Position numbers and translations under genes: made by a program. The notes under the pieces are model-generated. The model saw only the letters and a list, made by a program, of their open reading frames with translations. It did no database searches and was not told where the DNA came from. Of a stretch of 64,000 nucleotides of DNA, positions 49,706 through 59,042 are shown piece by piece (position 1 is the first letter of the stretch; each line of letters begins with the position of its first letter). Source of the DNA: Chelativorans alearensis (GTDB lineage: Bacteria; Pseudomonadota; Alphaproteobacteria; Rhizobiales; Rhizobiaceae); assembly GCF_010993735.1 (NCBI RefSeq), contig NZ_WQNI01000003.1, forward strand, positions 349,906 to 413,905. Direction: 5' to 3'.

Positions 49706-51352
49706 TCACCCATAGACCTGTCGTCCTTTCCACCAGGTTTCCCGCACCTGTGTTGCGCCGATCTCAACGTAATCCAGATTTTCAGGATTCTTGTTGAGAA
49801 CGATGAAATCGGCCCATTTGCCCGTTTCGAGGCTTCCGGTCTCGTTCTCCATCCCCAACGAGCGCGCGCCGTTCACTGTATAGAGCCGTAGCGCCTCGGG
49901 CAGCGGAATCGCCTGCTCCGGGTTGATCGCGCCTTCGTGGGCCCTCGTGGCATTGCGGCGGCTTATCAGGCCCGCCAGTCCGGTCCAGGGGTTCGCGTCC
50001 GGCGCGGCCGCAGGCCAATCGGAAGCACAAATCACTTCCGCCCCCGCGCGCAGCAGGTCGCGAACGCGGTGCAGCCTTGCCATCCGGCCCCGTCCGAGAA
50101 CCGCAACCTGCGCTGCCGTAGCCGGATTGGGATACCAGAGCTTCGGTGATATCTCCGCAACCGCGTCCAGCGCGCGGAACCGTGGCAGGTCGGCATCCGA
50201 AACAAAGGCGGAATGGGCGATTTCATGGCGCAGCCCGCTCGGGCCGTTCGTCCGCCGCGTCGTCTCGATCGCATCGAGACCCTTGCGGATCGCATTGTCG
50301 CCGACTGCGTGCATCTTGACGACGAACCCACGCCTGTCGAGCTCCATCACGGTCACATCGAGTTCGCGCGGGGCGATGAGCAGCGTGGCGTCGGGGTCGT
50401 GGCCGGCGGCATCGTAGCCGCTCTCGGCCAGGTATGGGTCGAGGAAGGAAGCGGTGAAACCCGGCGCCACTCCATCGAGAAACAGCTTGGCAAAGCGTGT
50501 GCGGAGATTGTTGCTGGCATAGCGGTCGCTCAGGCGCTCCATTTCCTCATAGGCCATGGGCGTGATCGATGCAGGGCTCGTCCGCGCGATATGAGCGGCG
50601 CCGTGCAGCGTCAGATCACCACTTTGATCCGCAGCGTGATAGGTCGAAAGTTCGGGCTCATAGGCCATCGGCTCCTTGAACGCGGTTATGCCCATCCGAT
50701 TGAAGTATCGAACGAAGTACCGGCATCCCTCGGCGAGTTGTTCCGGCGCCCAGTTGAGGAGCGCTTGGACCGGGGCACTGGCCGCTTCCGCCAGAATGCC
50801 AGTGGGAGTGCCCGTTTCGTCACGCTCGACAATTCCACCGGGTATGTCGGACGTCTCGGCGGTAAGTCCCGCCTTCTCCAGCGCCAGCGAATTGCACCAG
50901 ACGATATGGTGGGACACATCCTTGAGTATCACCGGATGAACGGTGGTGATCGCATCCAGCAGCCTGCGCGGACAGGAGCCCATCTGGTCGCGCATGTCCG
51001 GCCGCCACGGACCGCCTGCGATTGACCGACCCGGTTCCGTTGCGGCGGCGCGTTCCTTGATAGCGCCGAGCAAGACGCTGAATTCCTCGTCGTATCCGAC
51101 AAATACCTCAAAGAGGTCACGACAGGCGCCCCAGAGCGCGTGCGTGTGGCTTTCGACGAGTCCGGGCATGAGAAACAGCTCACCCATGTCCCGCATCGCC
51201 GTGCCCGGCCCGGCCAGCACCGTCACCGCCTCATCGCTGCCAACAGCGATCAGCCGTCCATTCCGTACCGCCAATGCCGTCGCGCGGGGGCAGGTTGGAT
51301 CCATCGTGTCGATCTGTGCATTGAACCAGATCTGATCGGCCTGTGTCGGCAT
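49706..51352 (-). CDS. Amidohydrolase (YtcJ-like, amidohydrolase family 3)
   Basis: A 548-residue amidohydrolase. The metal site begins with H69-x-H71 in LVESHTHALW; further His are in MHAVGDNAIRKGLDAIE and RHEIAHSAFV, and the last Asp is in ICASDWPAAAPD. This matches YtcJ-type enzymes of family 3, which hydrolyse amides or cyclic ureides. ATG at 51352 with a GGGAGGAG site. It is divergent from the MarR/TRAP genes and shares the operator at 51390-51406, so it probably degrades the compound taken up by that TRAP system. Confidence 0.9.
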   Translation of the reverse strand: MPTQADQIWFNAQIDTMDPTCPRATALAVRNGRLIAVGSDEAVTVLAGPGTAMRDMGELFLMPGLVESHTHALWGACRDLFEVFVGYDEEFSVLLGAIKERAAATEPGRSIAGGPWRPDMRDQMGSCPRRLLDAITTVHPVILKDVSHHIVWCNSLALEKAGLTAETSDIPGGIVERDETGTPTGILAEAASAPVQALLNWAPEQLAEGCRYFVRYFNRMGITAFKEPMAYEPELSTYHAADQSGDLTLHGAAHIARTSPASITPMAYEEMERLSDRYASNNLRTRFAKLFLDGVAPGFTASFLDPYLAESGYDAAGHDPDATLLIAPRELDVTVMELDRRGFVVKMHAVGDNAIRKGLDAIETTRRTNGPSGLRHEIAHSAFVSDADLPRFRALDAVAEISPKLWYPNPATAAQVAVLGRGRMARLHRVRDLLRAGAEVICASDWPAAAPDANPWTGLAGLISRRNATRAHEGAINPEQAIPLPEALRLYTVNGARSLGMENETGSLETGKWADFIVLNKNPENLDYVEIGATQVRETWWKGRQVYG

Positions 51353-51389
51353 AACGATCTCCTCCCAACTTGGCCCGCAATCCATAATT

Positions 51390-51406
51390 TTGTTGATAGT
51401 GTCAAC
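51390..51406. promoter_or_regulatory. Dyad operator, probable MarR site
   Basis: TGTTGA-tagtg-TCAACA, 6-bp arms with a 5-base spacer, lies 38 bp from the amidohydrolase start and 56 bp from the MarR start. A related half site CGTTGAC follows at 51412. MarR proteins usually bind 16-20 bp dyads of this type. Confidence 0.6.
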
Positions 51407-51462
51407 ATTAATCGTTGACTTTTACAACAAAAAATATGACGGTTGTCGTTGGAGGAGACGCC

Positions 51463-51996
51463 ATGGCGACCGTGAGGCTGAACTTAAAGCGCGAACGTTC
51501 TGTTGACATGGAGGAGGTGAATGGGCGCATTCACCCGCCGATTCACACAATTCTTGACGCCCTTTCGTTCCGCCTTGCCCGCCTTGTCGCCGTCAATGAA
51601 CGCAACGGAGCCGCGCGATTCCGCAACGCCTACGGCGTCAGCCTGAACGAGTGGCGCGTGTTGGGGCTGGCCCATGCGCTCGCCCCGGCAACGGTCAGCG
51701 AGATCCGGAAGGTCCTGCTGATGGACAAGGGGCAACTTAGCCGGACAATTCGCCAGCTTGTGGACGCGGGCTTGATCACGACCCGAACGGCCCCCAGCGA
51801 CAGCCGCAGTGTCGAAGTGCTCCTCACGGATGCCGGTCGCGACTTGCATGACCGCATCCTCGAATTTTCGCGTGAGCGCAACGAAGCGGTGGTTGCGACG
51901 CTCACTTCCCGGGAGTGCAGCGAGCTTATGCGCCTAATCCAGAAGATCACGGCGCACAACGAAGAGTTGTCGCGACTGGCCGGATGGCTGGAGTGA
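51463..51996 (+). CDS. MarR-family transcriptional regulator
   Basis: A 177-residue regulator. The winged helix includes GVSLNEWRVLGLAHALAPAT, VLLMDKGQLSRTIRQLVDAG and a wing with TTRTAPSDSRSVEVLLTDAG. ATG at 51463 follows GGAGGAG and is chosen over upstream Met/TTG codons. It overlaps the following TRAP permease start and is divergent from an amidohydrolase; the ligand is probably the transported compound. Confidence 0.93.
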   Translation: MATVRLNLKRERSVDMEEVNGRIHPPIHTILDALSFRLARLVAVNERNGAARFRNAYGVSLNEWRVLGLAHALAPATVSEIRKVLLMDKGQLSRTIRQLVDAGLITTRTAPSDSRSVEVLLTDAGRDLHDRILEFSRERNEAVVATLTSRECSELMRLIQKITAHNEELSRLAGWLE

Positions 51997-53912
51997 CAAC
52001 GCAAGCGCGCAAATCCCCGCTGGAACGAGTCGGCTATGCCGCCGCCGGGCTGTTTTCTCTGGCGATCATGCTGGTCATTGCATTCTTCGCGCTGGACGAG
52101 GCCAATGCCCGCTTTGGCACGATCGCGATATCCGCCGCGATCGTGATCCTGACCAGCCCTGCCGTTCGGATACGGGGTTTTGAGCGCAGGGCCTGGCTCA
52201 GCTGGCTTTTCGACGGACTATTGGTCGCAAGCTTCATCTGGTCGGCGTGGTGGTTCTTTAAAGTCAAGGCCGAGCTTTGGACTGGCTTCTATATGGCCAC
52301 GCCCATGAACATCGCCGCCGGTCTCGCCGGCGTGATCTCCCTGGTCCTTCTGACGGTCCGCGCCTGGGGCTGGTCGCTGGTCATCATGGCCGCTGCTTTT
52401 GTGCTCTTTGCCTTCGCCGGCCCCTGGTTGCCGGGGCTTCTGGAGCACTTCGGCGTCGGAATCAGCGATTTCATGCAAATCGTCTGGTATTCCTTTGACG
52501 GCGTTTTTGGCCGCACGACCGGTCTCGTGGCGGACAATGTGCTGATATTCCTGATTTTCGGCGCCGTGCTTGAACGCACTGGCGCCGGTCAAAGCCTCAT
52601 CCATCTGTCCACTGCTCTCACGGCACGCATTCGCGGCGGCGCGGCGCATGCCGCCATCGTCGCAAGCGCCGTGTTCGGGATGATGAGCGGCTCCGTCGCT
52701 GCCAATATCGCGGGCACGGGCGTATTCACCATTCCGATGATCAAGCGGCAGGGCTTCTCGGCGAATTTTGCTGGCGCTGTGGAAACCGCCGCTTCCTCGG
52801 GAGGGCAACTGACCCCGCCGATCATGGCAGCCGCGGTCTTCGTCATGGCGGATCTGGTCGGCATGCCGTTTGCCTATGTAATCGCGGCCGCCGCTCTGCC
52901 AGCCCTCTTCAAATATATAGGGTTGTTCAGCCAGGTCTATGCCGAAGCGATCCGGCTCGACATCAAGACCCTGCGGAAGGAGGATATCCCGACCATCACC
53001 CCGCGCGACTGGGTGAATTCGGCGCTTGTCTTCCTGCCCATCGCAGCCCTGATGGCCACCTTCATCCTGGGCAAGTCACCGGCCACGGCCGGGCTTGTGG
53101 GCGTTCTGACCGCCATCGGCGCGGGGATTGTCCTGAACCCCGAATTCCGCCGCAAGCCGGGGCGCATTGCGCAGGCGCTCACCGACGGCGGTATCTCAGC
53201 AGCGCAAATCATGCTTGCCGTCGGTGTGATCGGCATCGTGCTGGCGGTGATCAACGAGACCGGTGTGGCCATACGATTTGCCACCTCGATCTCGGCGTTC
53301 GGCGAGGATTTCCTGCTTGCGGCGCTGGTGTTGGCGATGTTCGGCGCGTTGATCCTGGGAATGGGCCTGCCGACACTGCCCGCCTATCTGATCATTGCGA
53401 TCATGATCGCGCCGGCGATCGTCAAGGCAGGGGTGCCGCCGATTGCGGCGCATATGTTCGTCCTCTACTACGCGGTCTATTCCTCGATTGTGCCGCCCAT
53501 CGCCTATGGGTGCTATGTCGCCGCGCCGATCGCTGGCGGGCATCCCCTTGGCACCGCCTTTGTCGCGCTCCGCATATCGATCGTCGGGCTGTTGGTGCCT
53601 TATGTTTTTGTGTATTCGCCCTCGCTGCTCTTGGTTGCTGACGGCTTCAGCTGGAGCGAACTCACCTTCGCCGTCCTGCGCCTGCTGGCCGCAATCTGGA
53701 TGTTCGGCACGTCTCTCGGCGGTGCCGATCCCATTATAGGGCGGCTCGCCCTGCATCAAAGAGCGTTGCGCCTGGTTCTCGGAGCGGCCTGCTTGATCCC
53801 GATCGCCTTTGTTTGGGTACCTGCCGCCGCGCTGGCAGTGATGGCCGGCCTGTCCTGGAAACGGCTGCTGTTCCGGCAGCCGGATATCCCCGAAACCCCA
53901 ACAGGGAGGTAA
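51984..53912 (+). CDS. TRAP transporter fused permease (4TM/12TM)
   Basis: A 642-residue fused permease. The N-terminal part (about residues 1-130) has four to five helices equivalent to DctQ. The rest is DctM-like, with FGMMSGSVAANIAGTGVFTI, AASSGGQLTPPIMAAAVFVM, LGMGLPTLPAYLIIAIMIAP and YYAVYSSIVPPIAYGCYVAA. This fused type works with TAXI-type binding proteins, as here. The start is uncertain: ATG at 51984 or a GTG at 51993 that forms a GTGA overlap with the MarR stop. Confidence 0.94.
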   Translation: MAGVTTQARKSPLERVGYAAAGLFSLAIMLVIAFFALDEANARFGTIAISAAIVILTSPAVRIRGFERRAWLSWLFDGLLVASFIWSAWWFFKVKAELWTGFYMATPMNIAAGLAGVISLVLLTVRAWGWSLVIMAAAFVLFAFAGPWLPGLLEHFGVGISDFMQIVWYSFDGVFGRTTGLVADNVLIFLIFGAVLERTGAGQSLIHLSTALTARIRGGAAHAAIVASAVFGMMSGSVAANIAGTGVFTIPMIKRQGFSANFAGAVETAASSGGQLTPPIMAAAVFVMADLVGMPFAYVIAAAALPALFKYIGLFSQVYAEAIRLDIKTLRKEDIPTITPRDWVNSALVFLPIAALMATFILGKSPATAGLVGVLTAIGAGIVLNPEFRRKPGRIAQALTDGGISAAQIMLAVGVIGIVLAVINETGVAIRFATSISAFGEDFLLAALVLAMFGALILGMGLPTLPAYLIIAIMIAPAIVKAGVPPIAAHMFVLYYAVYSSIVPPIAYGCYVAAPIAGGHPLGTAFVALRISIVGLLVPYVFVYSPSLLLVADGFSWSELTFAVLRLLAAIWMFGTSLGGADPIIGRLALHQRALRLVLGAACLIPIAFVWVPAAALAVMAGLSWKRLLFRQPDIPETPTGR

Positions 53913-53914
53913 CG

Positions 53915-54931
53915 ATGCAGAATATCCTGCCCAAGGCTTTCACGGTTGCCGCTGTCGGTGCGCTGGCCGTGGGGCTATACGCCGCCGCTGCTCACGCGGA
54001 AGTCTTCAAGGTCACCTCTATCGCGCCTGGCATGTCGCCTTTCGTGGTCAACACCGCAATTTCCAAAGTCGTGAACCGCCACCTGGAGGACGTGGAATTC
54101 CAAGTGAACGCCACTGGTGCGGCGACAAAACATTTCGTTGACGCAGCAACGGGCAAGGCGGATTTCCTGTTCGGTTCGCCCACGATCAACTGGCTGCTCG
54201 CAAACCAACTCGGCCCCTTCAAGTCGTTCGACAATGGTGCGGAACTGGAAAAGCAGGTGGGCATGATCTTTTCCTACCAAATCGGCCCCTATCACTATGT
54301 CACCCGCGCCGACAGCGGCATCGAAAGTCTTGAAGACCTGCACAGCAAGTCGATTTTCGTCGGACCTCCAGGCGGCGCGGCAAGAGGCGTTGTGCTGCGG
54401 GCGATCGAAGAGGTGGCGGGGATCACCCCAGAGGACATGGACGTGCAGAGTTTCGGGTTCGATGCCGCGATTCAGGCCTTCCAGGACGATAAAATCGACG
54501 TGATCGTGTTGCCGACCAACGTACCGTCGCCGGCAATACAGCAGTTCGCACTGACCAAGAAGATCCGCATCCTCGACGTCGACGTCGACAAGATGACGAT
54601 CAACGCTTCCACGGGCGGCACTGTGAATACTCTGGCACCCGATGCCTACGGAGACAGCCAGGTCAATCAGACGCCTACCCGCACGCACGGTGCTATGGTG
54701 AATTTTTCCGCTGGCATGCATGTGGACGAGGAGACTGTCTATCAGGTCACCAAGGCGATCTGGGATCATCTGGACGAGATCCACGAAACTGCACAGTGGC
54801 TACCTAACACGATCACACGGGAGGCGGCGCTGGAGCTGGTAGCAGGGCGGCTGCATCCGGGAGCGGAGCGGTATTACCGAGAACAGGGCTGGGATATTCC
54901 CGAACCTGTGACGTTTACCTCCGGCAACTGA
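53915..54931 (+). CDS. TAXI-family TRAP substrate-binding protein
   Basis: A 338-residue periplasmic binding protein with a signal peptide (MQNILPKAFTVAAVGALAVG, cleavage after AHA). TAXI features include APGMSPFVVNTAISKVV near the N-terminus, GKADFLFGSPTINWLL and IFVGPPGGAARGVVLRAIEE. The ribosome binding site GGGAGGTAA contains the stop codon of the permease, so the two are coupled. TAXI proteins often bind glutamate-like or organic acids. Confidence 0.93.
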   Translation: MQNILPKAFTVAAVGALAVGLYAAAAHAEVFKVTSIAPGMSPFVVNTAISKVVNRHLEDVEFQVNATGAATKHFVDAATGKADFLFGSPTINWLLANQLGPFKSFDNGAELEKQVGMIFSYQIGPYHYVTRADSGIESLEDLHSKSIFVGPPGGAARGVVLRAIEEVAGITPEDMDVQSFGFDAAIQAFQDDKIDVIVLPTNVPSPAIQQFALTKKIRILDVDVDKMTINASTGGTVNTLAPDAYGDSQVNQTPTRTHGAMVNFSAGMHVDEETVYQVTKAIWDHLDEIHETAQWLPNTITREAALELVAGRLHPGAERYYREQGWDIPEPVTFTSGN

Positions 54932-55274
54932 CGGGCCACACGCCGCGTATGATGCGCTATTGCGCGGTGGTGCCCGGGCCGGCGGGGGCGACTGGCAAGG
55001 GGCTGAATTTGGCCCAATTCAGCGATTTCTGCAGCTACATCCAGCGGTAGCTGACATAGGCAAAATCAGAATATTGCGTTGACGATGCCTGACCGGAAAT
55101 GCAATTCGCCGCCCGACGATGAGCTTTGACTTGCAGCTTACATAGGCGTCCCTAGGGGTAGATTGGAGGCGTGGCCTGCTGCCGGGATTTTCGGAGAGGG
55201 AGTTAAGCCAGCCAACTTGCTCGACGCGATCTCGATGATCCAGTCGTTCTACTACCGTGCAGAGCGCAGTTCGC
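54932..55274. other. Intergenic gap with unresolved open frame
   Basis: About 340 bp between convergent genes. A minus-strand frame (55019-55312) and plus-strand pieces such as KPANLLDAISMIQSFYYRAE show some protein-like character, but no family could be recognised. It may be a decayed insertion-sequence end. No clear terminator was seen. Confidence 0.3.
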
Positions 55275-56702
55275 CTAGAGCGCGAATTCCGGCGGTATGG
55301 CCGACACATCATCCTCGTTCTCGAGATGCAACAGGGTTTGGAGTAGCGCTGTCACCCGGCTTTCGCCCAATGCCTCATCGGTCAGCGAGCGAAATTTCCG
55401 GATGATCTGTCGCTCGTCGCTGTCGGGTCTCACCGCCTCCTGTCCGCCGGTCTCCGCGACTAGGCGTTCTCCGTTGTTAAGGACGACCGTGATGCGCGCG
55501 CGATGTTCGACGGGTTCGCTGAGGAAGGCTCGCGTGAAATCCTCGTTTTCCAGAAGATCTATCTTGTCCATGATCTCACGTAGCCGCGGATCGGACAGGC
55601 GGTTCTCATTGAAGGAGCCCAGAGTAATGCTCCCTTCCGTCAAGGCAGCGGCGACCACATAGGGAATGCTGTGATACGCCGCCTCGCGGGTTTGCGGCTT
55701 CCAGATCTCCTTGCCGGTTCCGACCGCATCGATGGCCTTTCGGTATATTTCGACGGTGATCCGGTGTATCGCGTCTGGCGGCGGCAGGGGAGCGAGCTTC
55801 TCGGCCGCCAGGATGAGCGGCACGGTGTTGCGCTCGGACGGGCGAATCTTGACCTGTGAATCGAGGATCTTGAACGGGGTGCCGTCACCGCCGAGGACAT
55901 CGAGGCTGAAACGCCGGCCAAGCACGAAGTCGCAAAAGCCCACCCTTCCGACAAATGGCAAGTTCGGCCCGTCAAGGCCGGCTTCGGCGAGGAGCGCCGC
56001 GAACACGCCCGCACGTGCCGCGTGGCCGGTCGCGGCCGGCTTGAAGCCCGTCTTTCCGTCACGCCGGACCTGCTTGAGAATAACATTCGGCACGACGGCC
56101 ATGGAAATGCAGTGGCCCATCTGCTCGGGCGTCAGGTCGAGCAGTTTGCCGGCCGCCACCGCGCTGCCCAGAACGCTGCAATTGGTGTAGTCGAAGCCGC
56201 CATTCGGAAAGATGTCACAGAACCGCAGGAAGACCTCGTAGCCGAGGACGATCGCGGTGATCAGGTCCCGGCCGCTCGCCCGGGCGTGTTCTGCGACCGC
56301 GAGAGCCGGCAGGACGATATCGCTGGCGTGACCGTCGAGACTTCCCGGCCAATGATAGAAGTCGCTGAATTCCAGGTAGCGTGCGGCGGTGGCGTTCGCG
56401 AATGCCGCAAGCTCCGGGCTGGCCTTGGTGCGCGTACCGATCACGGTCGCGCCATCCGCGTCCGCCGTTCTGGATGCAACGGAGCGCGCGATCTGGCAGG
56501 GCGCGCCCGAAAGGCCGCCGACCAGGGCGCCGAGCGTGTCGATGATCCGCAACTTCGCGGCATGAACGACTTCCACGGGCAGATCGTCGAAATGAAGGCC
56601 GGCAGCGTAAGCCGCCAGACGCTCCCGTATCGGGTCGACCGCCCTTTGGGCGTCCGACCCGGACATGTCGATGTTCCTTGCCATCATCCTTGTTTCACTC
56701 AA
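55275..56702 (-). CDS. MmgE/PrpD family protein
   Basis: A 475-residue protein of the MmgE/PrpD family, whose members include 2-methylcitrate dehydratase and cis-aconitate decarboxylase. Family segments are KLRIIDTLGALVGGLSGAPC, ANATAARYLEFSDFYHWPGS with DGHASDIVLPALAVAE and AAGKLLDLTPEQMGHCISMA. GFKPAATGHAARAGVFAALL is near the active site. It overlaps the following TctC gene (8 bases), so a tricarboxylate-like substrate is plausible. The first Met of MSETRMMARNIDMSG is taken; the third or fourth could also be used. Confidence 0.92.
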   Translation of the reverse strand: MSETRMMARNIDMSGSDAQRAVDPIRERLAAYAAGLHFDDLPVEVVHAAKLRIIDTLGALVGGLSGAPCQIARSVASRTADADGATVIGTRTKASPELAAFANATAARYLEFSDFYHWPGSLDGHASDIVLPALAVAEHARASGRDLITAIVLGYEVFLRFCDIFPNGGFDYTNCSVLGSAVAAGKLLDLTPEQMGHCISMAVVPNVILKQVRRDGKTGFKPAATGHAARAGVFAALLAEAGLDGPNLPFVGRVGFCDFVLGRRFSLDVLGGDGTPFKILDSQVKIRPSERNTVPLILAAEKLAPLPPPDAIHRITVEIYRKAIDAVGTGKEIWKPQTREAAYHSIPYVVAAALTEGSITLGSFNENRLSDPRLREIMDKIDLLENEDFTRAFLSEPVEHRARITVVLNNGERLVAETGGQEAVRPDSDERQIIRKFRSLTDEALGESRVTALLQTLLHLENEDDVSAIPPEFAL

Positions 56703-57654
56703 GCTTGATGCCAGCCTTTTCCACGAGAGCGGACCAGCGCTCTAGATCGGATTTCATCCTCGCTTCGAGAACGGAGGGTGCTCCGCCGATGACTTCGTGA
56801 TTGAGGCCGAGAAGGATCTTCTTGTTCTCGGGGTCATTGAGCACGCGGTTGATCTCTTCGTTGAGCCGGTTGATGATCTCCGCAGGGGTCCCCGGTGGTG
56901 CCAGGACGGCCGTGTAGGCGACGACCTCGTAGCCCGGCAGCGCCCCGGAAATCGGAGGCAGATCTGGGACGAGCTCGGTCGGATCCAGTGTCGTCACGCC
57001 GAGCGCCTTGAGCTTGCCGGAGTCCACCAGCGGCAGGGCAGAGTCCGCGCCGATTATGCCCATCTGGACATTCCCCGCCATCAGGTCAGTCCTGGCCGCG
57101 CTGCCGCCGCTATAGTTGATGCGGACCACGTCAATGTCTGCCATCGACGTGAACATCTCTGCGGCCAGGTGCATCGAACCTCCGACACTCGTCGCAGCAT
57201 AGTTCAGTTCGCCGGGGCGAGCCTTGGCGTAGTCGATGAGCTCCTGGACGGAATTCACCGGAAGCGAGGGATGGACGACCAAGACGTTGGCGTCCTGCGA
57301 AACCAGGATGATGGGCGTGAAATCCTGCAATGGATCATACGGCGCCTCGCGGAACACCGTGCCGATCCACATGCTGCTACCCGTGACGAGAAGCGTGTGG
57401 CCATCCGGCTCGGCTCTCGCGACGGTCTGGTTTGGTATGACACCGCTCGAACTGTTCTCGACGATCACGCTTTGGCCAAGCGGCCCGGCCAGCGCATTGG
57501 CGAGAAGGCGCGATATCGTATCGTTGCTGCCCCCGACATCGGTGGTGACGATTCGCACCGTCTTGGACGGGAAATCCTGTGCTTGGACGACGGCCGGACT
57601 GACGATCGCAGCGGCGATGGTCAATTGCATGACGGTAGCTAGTCTAACAAGCAT
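56695..57654 (-). CDS. TTT substrate-binding protein (TctC/Bug family)
   Basis: A 319-residue Bug-type binding protein with a signal peptide (MLVRLATVMQLTIAAAIVSP, cleavage after VQA). The mature start FPSKTVRIVTTDVGGSNDTI is typical, as are ENSSSGVIPNQTVA and YAATSVGGSMHLAAEMF. ATG at 57654 has a GGGAGG site. It overlaps the MmgE/PrpD gene and has no TctA/B of its own on this strand, so it may share the divergent TctBA. Confidence 0.93.
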   Translation of the reverse strand: MLVRLATVMQLTIAAAIVSPAVVQAQDFPSKTVRIVTTDVGGSNDTISRLLANALAGPLGQSVIVENSSSGVIPNQTVARAEPDGHTLLVTGSSMWIGTVFREAPYDPLQDFTPIILVSQDANVLVVHPSLPVNSVQELIDYAKARPGELNYAATSVGGSMHLAAEMFTSMADIDVVRINYSGGSAARTDLMAGNVQMGIIGADSALPLVDSGKLKALGVTTLDPTELVPDLPPISGALPGYEVVAYTAVLAPPGTPAEIINRLNEEINRVLNDPENKKILLGLNHEVIGGAPSVLEARMKSDLERWSALVEKAGIKLE

Positions 57655-57787
57655 ATCTTCCTCCCTTGTTTTTGGGCATCGCATGCCCGGTCTGCGACAT
57701 GCCGCCGACGAGGCGCTTCAGAGCGCCGACGCCGGACACGTAAGCCACGCAAGAACCATGCCGTCTCGCCGGGAAGACAGCGGACGG

Positions 57788-58837
57788 CTACCATAGGCGC
57801 AGAATCTCGATCCAGTTGGGTTCCTCGCCCATCGGATATTGACCGATCCGGTTGAGGCTGCCGGTGTCACGGTCGATGGCGTAGACGCTCAAGCCGTGGG
57901 ACTCCTGTCCGGCGCAAAGCAGATAACGGCCATAGGGGTCGATATTGAAACCCCTTGGCCGCCTTTCGGTGTCGAATGTTCCGATCGGCTCCGGCAGACC
58001 CATGGCATCCAATGCGAAGGCGGAAAGCGTGCTCGTCGCCCGCTCGGATGCATAAAGGAAGCGGCCATCCGGTGTGAGGTGCAGGTCGGCTCCTTCCAGC
58101 TTCTCGAGCGGCCGGTCTCGCGGCGCCGTTTCGATGATCCGCCGTTCGGTAAGCGCGCCGCTCCCAGGATCGAAATCGAAGGTGTAGAGCGTGGCGTCGG
58201 TCTCATTCAGAATATAGAAAGACAGCCCGTTCGGGTGAAAGGCCATGTGCCGCGGGCCAGCCTTCGGCAGGACGCGGACCGAGGACACGGACCCCTGCGA
58301 CATGCGTCCCGTGATCGCGTCGAAGTCGTAGCAGAAGACCTGGTCAGCGAGGCAGCTAGCCGCGAAGACCCGGCGGTTCGTGGGATCCGGCAGGATCGAG
58401 TGGATCTTGGGTTCGGCGCGGAAGACCTGCCGCGGCGCGTGCACGAAGCCGTGCGGTCCGATCGGGGTCACGCTCAGCACGCTGTGACGTCGATCCTTGC
58501 TTTCCGGGATCGACGTCGTGAAAAGCCAGCGACCGCTCGCATCGACCGAGAGAAAGAGCGCGCTGAGCGGCAGAGGCGCCATGCCAAGATGTGTCAGCTC
58601 TCCGGTCCGCTGATCGATACCGAAGCTGGCCACGCAGTAAGGCTCCGATCGCAGGGCCGCGAACAAAAACCTGCGATCCGGACTGACCGCCATCGGCATC
58701 ACGCGTCCGGAAACGGCGAGTTCTTGCACCGGCGCCAGTTTTCCAGATTCCGGATCGAGGCGGAGCACCCGTATCTCGCGGCTGCCGGCACAGGAAACGT
58801 AGGCGAAAATCCCACCTCTAACCATAGTCCCCGTCAT
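57788..58837 (-). CDS. Lactonase-family seven-bladed beta-propeller (6-phosphogluconolactonase-like)
   Basis: A 349-residue protein of the YbhE/lactonase_7 family. Repeated blade motifs are visible: MAVSPDRRFLFAAL, LSVDASGRWLFTT, MAFHPNGLSFYILNE, LHLTPDGRFLYASER and FNIDPYGRYLLCAGQ. Members hydrolyse 6-phosphogluconolactone or related sugar-acid and dicarboxylate lactones. It starts GTMVRGGIFAYVSCAGS without a signal peptide. ATG at 58837 is chosen (58825 is an alternative). In this cluster a lactone such as a muconolactone-type intermediate is possible but unproven. Confidence 0.88.
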   Translation of the reverse strand: MTGTMVRGGIFAYVSCAGSREIRVLRLDPESGKLAPVQELAVSGRVMPMAVSPDRRFLFAALRSEPYCVASFGIDQRTGELTHLGMAPLPLSALFLSVDASGRWLFTTSIPESKDRRHSVLSVTPIGPHGFVHAPRQVFRAEPKIHSILPDPTNRRVFAASCLADQVFCYDFDAITGRMSQGSVSSVRVLPKAGPRHMAFHPNGLSFYILNETDATLYTFDFDPGSGALTERRIIETAPRDRPLEKLEGADLHLTPDGRFLYASERATSTLSAFALDAMGLPEPIGTFDTERRPRGFNIDPYGRYLLCAGQESHGLSVYAIDRDTGSLNRIGQYPMGEEPNWIEILRLW

Positions 58838-59042
58838 CCCTTCCTTCGGTTTGCCGTCAGGCTGCCAATCGAGCGATGGCCACCGACGGCACCGAATCCC
58901 GGTATTTCCTTGTTGCAAGGCCCTTGCGGCGGTTCGGCCAGTCGTCCCAATCTTCCGCAATTGGGCCGAGAGAGGCCTGGCGGATCGGCGCCTTAAACCG
59001 GGGCGCCCTCCCGCATCTCGCTTCGGTCAGTCGTCGGTCCCG

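Noticed and set aside
55019..55312. 97-codon minus-strand frame between the TAXI and MmgE/PrpD genes
   Set aside because: Some protein-like character but no recognised family; it overlaps the end of MmgE/PrpD and could be a decayed insertion-sequence end. Left as unresolved.
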